Shown in pieces: positions 58,583 through 64,000 of a DNA stretch of 64,000 nt. Source of the stretch: Eumeta japonica (lineage: Eukaryota > Arthropoda > Insecta > Lepidoptera > Psychidae); assembly GCA_005406025.1 (NCBI GenBank), contig BGZK01001393.1, positions 62,001-126,000 on the forward strand, given 5' to 3'. The translations under genes and the position numbers were made by a program. The notes beneath the pieces were generated by a model that did no database searches, was not told the origin of the DNA, and was given only the letters and a program-made list of their open reading frames with translations. The first letter of the stretch is position 1. Each line of letters starts with the position of its first letter.

Positions 58583-60599
58583 ATATCCTTCTTTTTAGAA
58601 TAACTGGGAAGAAACCATAGTCATTGTAGTAGCCGTTTCTGAGAAAAAAATGTTAGAGCATGTGCTAAAAATTAACGATCCTACAACCTTAGCAACAACT
58701 GAGGGTCGTGTGTCATGACGCGTCCCCCCAGCTTAGCGTGCGTTTTAGCGTGCGGTCATCGAACTCACGCGGAAGCTAGGTATTTTGTTTATTCGCTGTT
58801 TTTTTTTTATTTTGACGATAGAGACGTTTTTTGTAATGATAGTATATTAGTATATTAGGTTACAGTTATAGTAGTGTTACGTTTATGATATTGACGTTTT
58901 TGAAACTAAGATTCTGGGTGATCATTATTGAAGTATTTAATAACAATGCTTTTCACTGTTATCGAATAATATAAACAAGACTTATTATTGGGGAGTTTAT
59001 AGAGGTGGCAGTGTTGCGGCTTTAAGACTTTATAGTGAAACTTACACTCACAGTGGACAACCTGCGATTTCGCAAATAATATTGCATGCTGTATGTATAT
59101 CGCTTACCCGATAATTTGCCGTAGTTTGCCTTGTTTGTTTAGAGGTAAGGGACACACGTGGAAAATCGGAGATTAATTTAATAATACCATCGGTGACCTT
59201 TACATCACTGACAATATCAAGTAAATGACTAGATAAATTATGTAAAAATAATATATCGCGAAGCCCGAGCGCTGGGCAAAATTGGAGATCGTAACATGGC
59301 GCCGCCACCCGATGACCGCGCTCGCGCTTGCAATCTTTCCGAGCATTTAGTAGGGTTGTGTTTAAATTTTTACATAAACGTTTTTTCAATGATGCTATTT
59401 TACTATATTTACTTTGGCAAAGTTGTTCTCAAAAATAAAAAGATTTTGAATATTTGCGTAAAGATGCATGATAGATTCCATCCTGTATATCCTTATTACT
59501 TACTATACACCTCGCTGGGATGCGTTTTGTCTCTCGTGCGCCCTGTACGCTCACTGCCGATAGCATCTTTGTTCCTGTAACGCGACTCATTCGTTCTCGT
59601 TTGTGTTTGTTGATTATTTTGTTTGTTTTTGTTGTGTATGAAAAATATGCCATCGCGAGAAGTGTCTAGTTAAGTCACATGGGTTAGAATCCACTATTTG
59701 TCCTATAGACGCTATTTCAGTCAAGCTAGATATATATTTTTATGACTCTTTAATTTTGGATTGAAGTTCCTTAACGCGGCTTGCGGTAGGAGTTAAGGGG
59801 TAGAGATCGTTACATAACGAAAAAGAGTTATGCTCCCTGCATGCAACAATCTGTCTCTCTCTCTGTCTCAATTTATTGTTTAGTTTTGTTACATACTTTA
59901 TAATTCTATGTTATATCTATTTATTAAAATAAATGAATATGAAATCTAAAATATTGAATGAAATTTTTAATTTTTTCCTCACTCAATTATTTATATTAAA
60001 AAAACTTCGTTCCTGACGGGCCTTCCCTGACGGCACATTTAATTTATAACATTGTGTTTTTCTTATAGTTGATTATTTATTTAGTTTGACTTGGTTCAGA
60101 ATACTTTACAAAAAAAAAATACCTATAAGATTGTTTGTAAAAGATAAAACCATAAACATTTTCTATATTTAATTGCAGTGAATTTTCATTTTGTTATATA
60201 CACAGATTTGGTTTGGGGTTTTCAGTGAGAAAGAGGTTTTACAATCGATATGTAATTACTACGGACACACATTATTCTGTTTTGCACTTACGTTGTACAA
60301 TTTCATTTTAGTGTTGTATATGGGGCTAGCTATTTATTTTATACTTACATTAAACCGAGAATAACTGAAAATCTCACATTTTGAGCGGAGCTGAGGCAGT
60401 CTGAAAAAATAGTACGGCACACCTTACACATTTTTTTGGTTTTTGTTTTATATAATTAGTTTTTAGTTTACAAATGTTTATTTATACAGTCGTCTTCTCG
60501 ATGAATAGTAATCGATGACCGCTACATAACGAAATGCTTATAACTTATAGTTAAACAGAAATGGAAACAAAATGAGTAAATCTATTTTCGCACAAGTTA
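58583..60599. other. Non-coding stretch
   Basis: No supported gene. Contains an isolated copy of the 28-kb TIR arm (59447-59495), a CpG-rich patch at 59270-59340 (catggcgccgccacccgatg) and open frames (59048-59389 minus; 59296-59580 plus) that overlap on opposite strands with no recognised motif. Confidence 0.4.
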
Positions 60600-60865
60600 A
60601 TGTCAATTATGTACTGGTTCACAGGCGACAGGAAAAGAAATCGAGGCAGACCTCTCAGAATGTGGGTCGATGAAATAAAAGTTGCAGCAGGTGTTACATG
60701 GCCCAGAAAAGCCAGGAATAGAGAACAATGGATGGAGCTGAGAGAGACCTTCCAGTAGGCAAATGGACAATATCACGGCTATTTCGTTTTTAATTTCAAT
60801 AATTTTAAGGAAACGTTGTAAGGGGAAATGTCTGAATAAAGGTCATTATTATTATTAATGTCATT
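60600..60865 (+). pseudogene. LINE 3' end: last 40 codons of ORF2, 3' UTR and ATT tail
   Basis: The frame ending at TAG near 60757 reads DRKRNRGRPLRMWVDEIKVA, AGVTWPRKARNREQWMELRE, TFQ, stop. The GRP-RW-D-I-KVAG-W---A-NR--W--L-E signature is the C-terminus of a common insect LINE group. An approximately 100-bp 3' UTR ends in a tcattattattatta microsatellite, the usual 3' tail. 5'-truncated, as expected for LINE insertions. Confidence 0.8.
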
Positions 60866-61650
60866 CAAAAATCGCAAATGGTGTGGTAAATTTAGTGAGC
60901 GGGTATTAAAGTGGTTAGTAAAAGAACTTGGTGATTCAAGAACAAGGTCCATAATTGTGAAAGTGACTAGTAAATGGTTTTTCATTTTGCATGAGTTTCA
61001 GTTAGCCAGACGAATAACTGACGTGTAAAAGTTGATTTTATTTATATACATAGTATACTGTTACATTTGTTATAAGTATTTTGTTTTGTTGGAGAACTGT
61101 TGACAAATTAAATAATATTTATTTTAAAAAATAGAGAGACTTTAGCTAAAATTTAGAAATAGCCTTAAGGCCCGTTTTAATGAAATTTCATACTATTCGT
61201 TTTCGGTGTATTTGTAAATATATATTAGTATAAGTATTATAAATACGTACGCTAAAATATTGATGTTTGTAAGTTGACGATTGCTACATAGTGAATATAA
61301 AAACACAGCTTGTCAAAACAAGGGTATAAGGTGCTCGCAATTCCTAGGTTCAGATATTAAAGATTAACAATTGAAAGGCTATTATATTCATTCTTATAAA
61401 ATTATCCCTGATAAAGTAATAGAATTACATAATAAACAATCCAGTAAATATATTAGAAGATTAATGTTAAAATTAAATTTAGGTATCTTAAGTCTAATAA
61501 AAATGATTTAATATTTTTAAAACGTATTGTTTTATTATACAAATATCTACAAATGGAGTACATACCAATATATATATTTTTTCATTTTATGCAAGTAGTC
61601 GGAATTTGTTGAAATAAAGGAAAATGCGTACAGTTGATATTTTACTAAGA
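60866..61650. other. AT-rich non-coding stretch
   Basis: Nothing recognised. Confidence 0.4.
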
Positions 61651-61840
61651 ACTAGCTTTCGCTCGCGACTCTGCCCACGTGGTCATTAAATTAATTCCTT
61701 CATCTTTTACATCGGCCGATAGCGCTGCCAATCATTATCCTGATATTATTCCCCCTTTCAATTCCAATTTCGGCCTCCCCTTTGTCTCCGATTCTAACCT
61801 AGATTTCGGTTCTGTTCAAAATATACAAAAGGTAAAACAA
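61651..61840 (+). repeat. CTAGCTTTCGCTCGCG-family repeat, degraded
   Basis: aactagctttcgctcgcgac at the head, then ttccttcatcttttacatcg and a body with cctcccctttgtctccgatt and ttcggttctgttcaaaatat, matching the order seen at 15.2 kb. Confidence 0.55.
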
Positions 61841-63489
61841 AAATGGCAATGAAACGGAATAAAAGCTATCCCATATATGACTTCGAGGTATGAACTATTA
61901 CCATACTAAATTTTATGAAATTGTGCTCAGTTAAAAATTATCTAGTCGTCTTTAAAAAAAAATCATTGGAAGCTTTTGCGCACAACGATCGAGTAATATT
62001 AAAATTGGGTTTTAAAAATCTACAACACAACTTACTTCATTTTAGGGAATTTAGGAAAATTACAAATATTTGTTGTATTTTACTAAAAGCTTATCGGAAT
62101 TTGTTTAGTAATATTACAATACAAATATTGTCACTTTTTAATTAAATTTTGTTAAAAACTTTCCGTAATTTCAGTATAATTGTAAATTTATTATAAAACA
62201 AATTTTAACAAAGTTTAAAAAAATTACAACGCATTTATCGCATTTTAATTATTAATAAGAATTAATTTCAATTATTTTTTTCTGTAACTGCAGAAAAAAA
62301 TGATTGTAGTTTGAAAATGCACACAAATTAACTAACTAACAGTTCAAAAAACTACAATAAGTGTAAGAAAAATAAAAGTTTTTGGTGGAATTACAATACA
62401 TCATTTAATTTATAAATCTGTATTTTACAAAAAACAAAAATACTTGAATATTTATCAATTTGAGTCCTAATATTTTTCTGTTTTACAAAAAAGATGCTTG
62501 TAAATCAAATTACAATCAATTTTTATAAATTTACAACTTTTTTGTTACAAAAATACCAAATTTTTGGGAAAATTACGATATGTGTATGATTACTACAAAA
62601 AGATTCTAAAATAACAACTCATTGTTATAGATTTCTCCACACGTTTTGAAAAATTACTCAAGTAGTATTATATTTAGTATTAATACACGTTGATTTGTAT
62701 TCTTAAACATGTTTTGTCATATAAAACAATTGTTATTTTAGAAAAAATTTCGAACTATGTGTCCAGTAGTTTTTGTAAAGTTTACGGACAAATGTATAGA
62801 CAGACGGACAAACAATAATTCTAAAGACAACGGAATTTTGTTCTGTTAACGTTTTTCACGTTCCCAGATTATTTTTTCTTAAATATCTTTAATGCAAAGT
62901 TATTTTTCTATCTGCTGTTCCATTACGTGCATATGTAATTTTCACTTTCTGACAGATTTTCTTTTTACTGGCAACATAATTGTATTTATGAAGTACATCA
63001 GTCGATAGCATTTGAATATAGGCTTTGGCTTTATGCGTACACCCAGCAACGTATACTAATGTCTAAGAGCTTAGTATATTACATCATTATGTAAAATGTG
63101 CTTCTCACAGAGTACACAATATTAAAAAAAAAACCCAACGGTATTACGTGCGTAGACGTACAACGAACACCACTCCGAAATTATTCATGGCTGCTAAGGT
63201 AATCCATACACGTTCTGATTTTTAGAATGCGCTGAATTCCTTTAATTAAAAACCCGCAGCGAAGCGTCAATCGACGTCTGCTTGGAATACAAGACAAAAA
63301 GTATCTTCTGCGACTGTTTTAGATTTTAACACTAAACTTATCCAAATAGTTATTTTTCAATTATGATAACAAAAATGAGTCGTCGTCTTGCGCATTAATA
63401 GTGTGTTTGTGTAAGATCTGCATGTGGTATTTCCTATTTACTAAAACAATAGGGTTTACGACAATAGAGCCTATTTTTAGAAGGCCGAT
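61841..63489. other. Very AT-rich non-coding stretch with recurring TTACAA
   Basis: 62,000-62,650 repeats the phrase attacaa or its inverse many times without a fixed period. At 63250-63275 cccgcagcgaagcgtcaatc resembles an inverted retroelement terminal motif. No gene. Confidence 0.4.
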
Positions 63490-63600
63490 AAAACACCAGT
63501 AACTCCTTTAGGGTTGCGGGTTTTCGCAGGCGACGATAATCACCCATTCTCCGATCTCGCGCATGTTTGCTTTGCCTCTTGAAAATCTCATAAAAATACG
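63490..63600 (+). repeat. Lepidopteran interspersed repeat, 3' fragment (copy 9)
   Basis: Tail only: cagtaactcctttagggttg, gcgacgataatcacccattc, gcgcatgtttgctttgcctc, tcataaaaatacg. Confidence 0.65.
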
Positions 63601-64000
63601 CGAATCTCGTAAAGTTTTAAATTGATTATAGATATTTAAATAACGAAAGCACGCTATTAGTAGAAAATGACAGATGTGTTTTCCACTAGAGGGCAGCATT
63701 ATTAATGCTTTTCTGGTTAAAGTATAATAACGTGCTTTTTAAAAAATATAAACTTTAATAAAATTATAAAATGTGTCATGATTATGGGAATGTAGAGATT
63801 TAAATATATTTTTCTATTGGAAATTCGCAAATAAAAAAAATCTAACGCGGCATTTTAGATTCATTTCGTATAAACGAGATCAAAATATGTAAATTTTATG
63901 AGATCCCTCATTGACAAATCATAACCCAAACTTTTAATGACAGTTACGTGGAATAGAACAGTAAGTTACATTCGCAACGTAAATACGTATTAAAAAATAT
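63601..64000. other. AT-rich non-coding stretch
   Basis: Nothing recognised. Confidence 0.4.

Noticed and set aside
59048..59389. 113-codon minus-strand frame
   Set aside because: No recognised motif, overlaps a plus-strand frame of similar length, and lies in a region with a transposon arm; insufficient support for a gene.

Overview
This window is a 64 kb piece of an AT-rich insect nuclear genome, almost certainly a moth or butterfly (Lepidoptera). The attribution rests on repeat content: nine copies of a common lepidopteran interspersed repeat (a core that reads like GTGTCCATGGGCGGCGGTGA, followed by a GCTCGTTTGCC tail and ATAAAAA), jockey/CR1-like and R1-clade LINE fragments, a mariner relic, the CTAGCTTTTGTCCGCGGCT terminal motif family, tRNA-derived SINE pieces, and many AT-repeat microsatellites. 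No bacterial genes, operons, rRNA, complete tRNA or CRISPR array is seen.

Host coding sequence is almost absent. The one exon I can support is at 46,697-46,901 on the minus strand: the membrane anchor and first beta-propeller strand of a dipeptidyl-peptidase-like (DPP4/DPP6/DPP10, S9B) type II membrane protein, with plausible splice sites at both ends. The rest of that gene must lie across large introns, so much of the window below 46.7 kb may be its intron. A possible terminal exon of an unrecognised gene ends at 8,378 (+). At 55.04-56.3 kb (+) is a long reading frame, broken once in an A9 run, from a protein family I recall as multi-copy in invertebrate genomes but whose function I do not know. 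It abuts a 5'-truncated LINE in the opposite orientation.

Layout. 0-4.6 kb: interspersed repeats and one strong hairpin. 4.6-5.75 kb: jockey/CR1-like LINE 3' end (-). 6.5-6.8 kb: GC island. 6.95-7.99 kb: dead mariner (-). 9.3-11.2 kb: microsatellites, a large GC-rich island and a foldback element. 14-16 kb: repeat, GC island, two palindromes. 19.5-20.3 kb: tRNA-like SINE head, then R1-clade reverse transcriptase relic (+). 25-28.3 kb: two copies of a Harbinger-like MITE and another TIR element. 30.1-34.5 kb: CpG-rich island, TIR-flanked repeats, long hairpins. 35.5-37.25 kb: a repeat family with about 125-bp tandem units, re-encountered at 48 kb. 37.7 kb: a 63-bp-arm near-perfect palindrome. 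40.9-43.6 kb: SINE, GC island, 5' half of an R1-clade LINE (+). 46.7 kb: the DPP-like exon. 51.4-55 kb: two further LINE relics (-) and a third MITE copy. 58.0-58.6 kb: a regular 47-bp, 12-copy minisatellite. 60.6 kb: another LINE 3' end (+). 61.6-64 kb: AT-rich, repeats.

The most unusual signals are the density of short-loop, long-arm quasi-palindromes (about ten in 64 kb), the 47-bp minisatellite, the unknown-family gene at 55 kb, and a set of GC-rich islands with no repeat or coding explanation. All family assignments are by eye from memory; no search was run.
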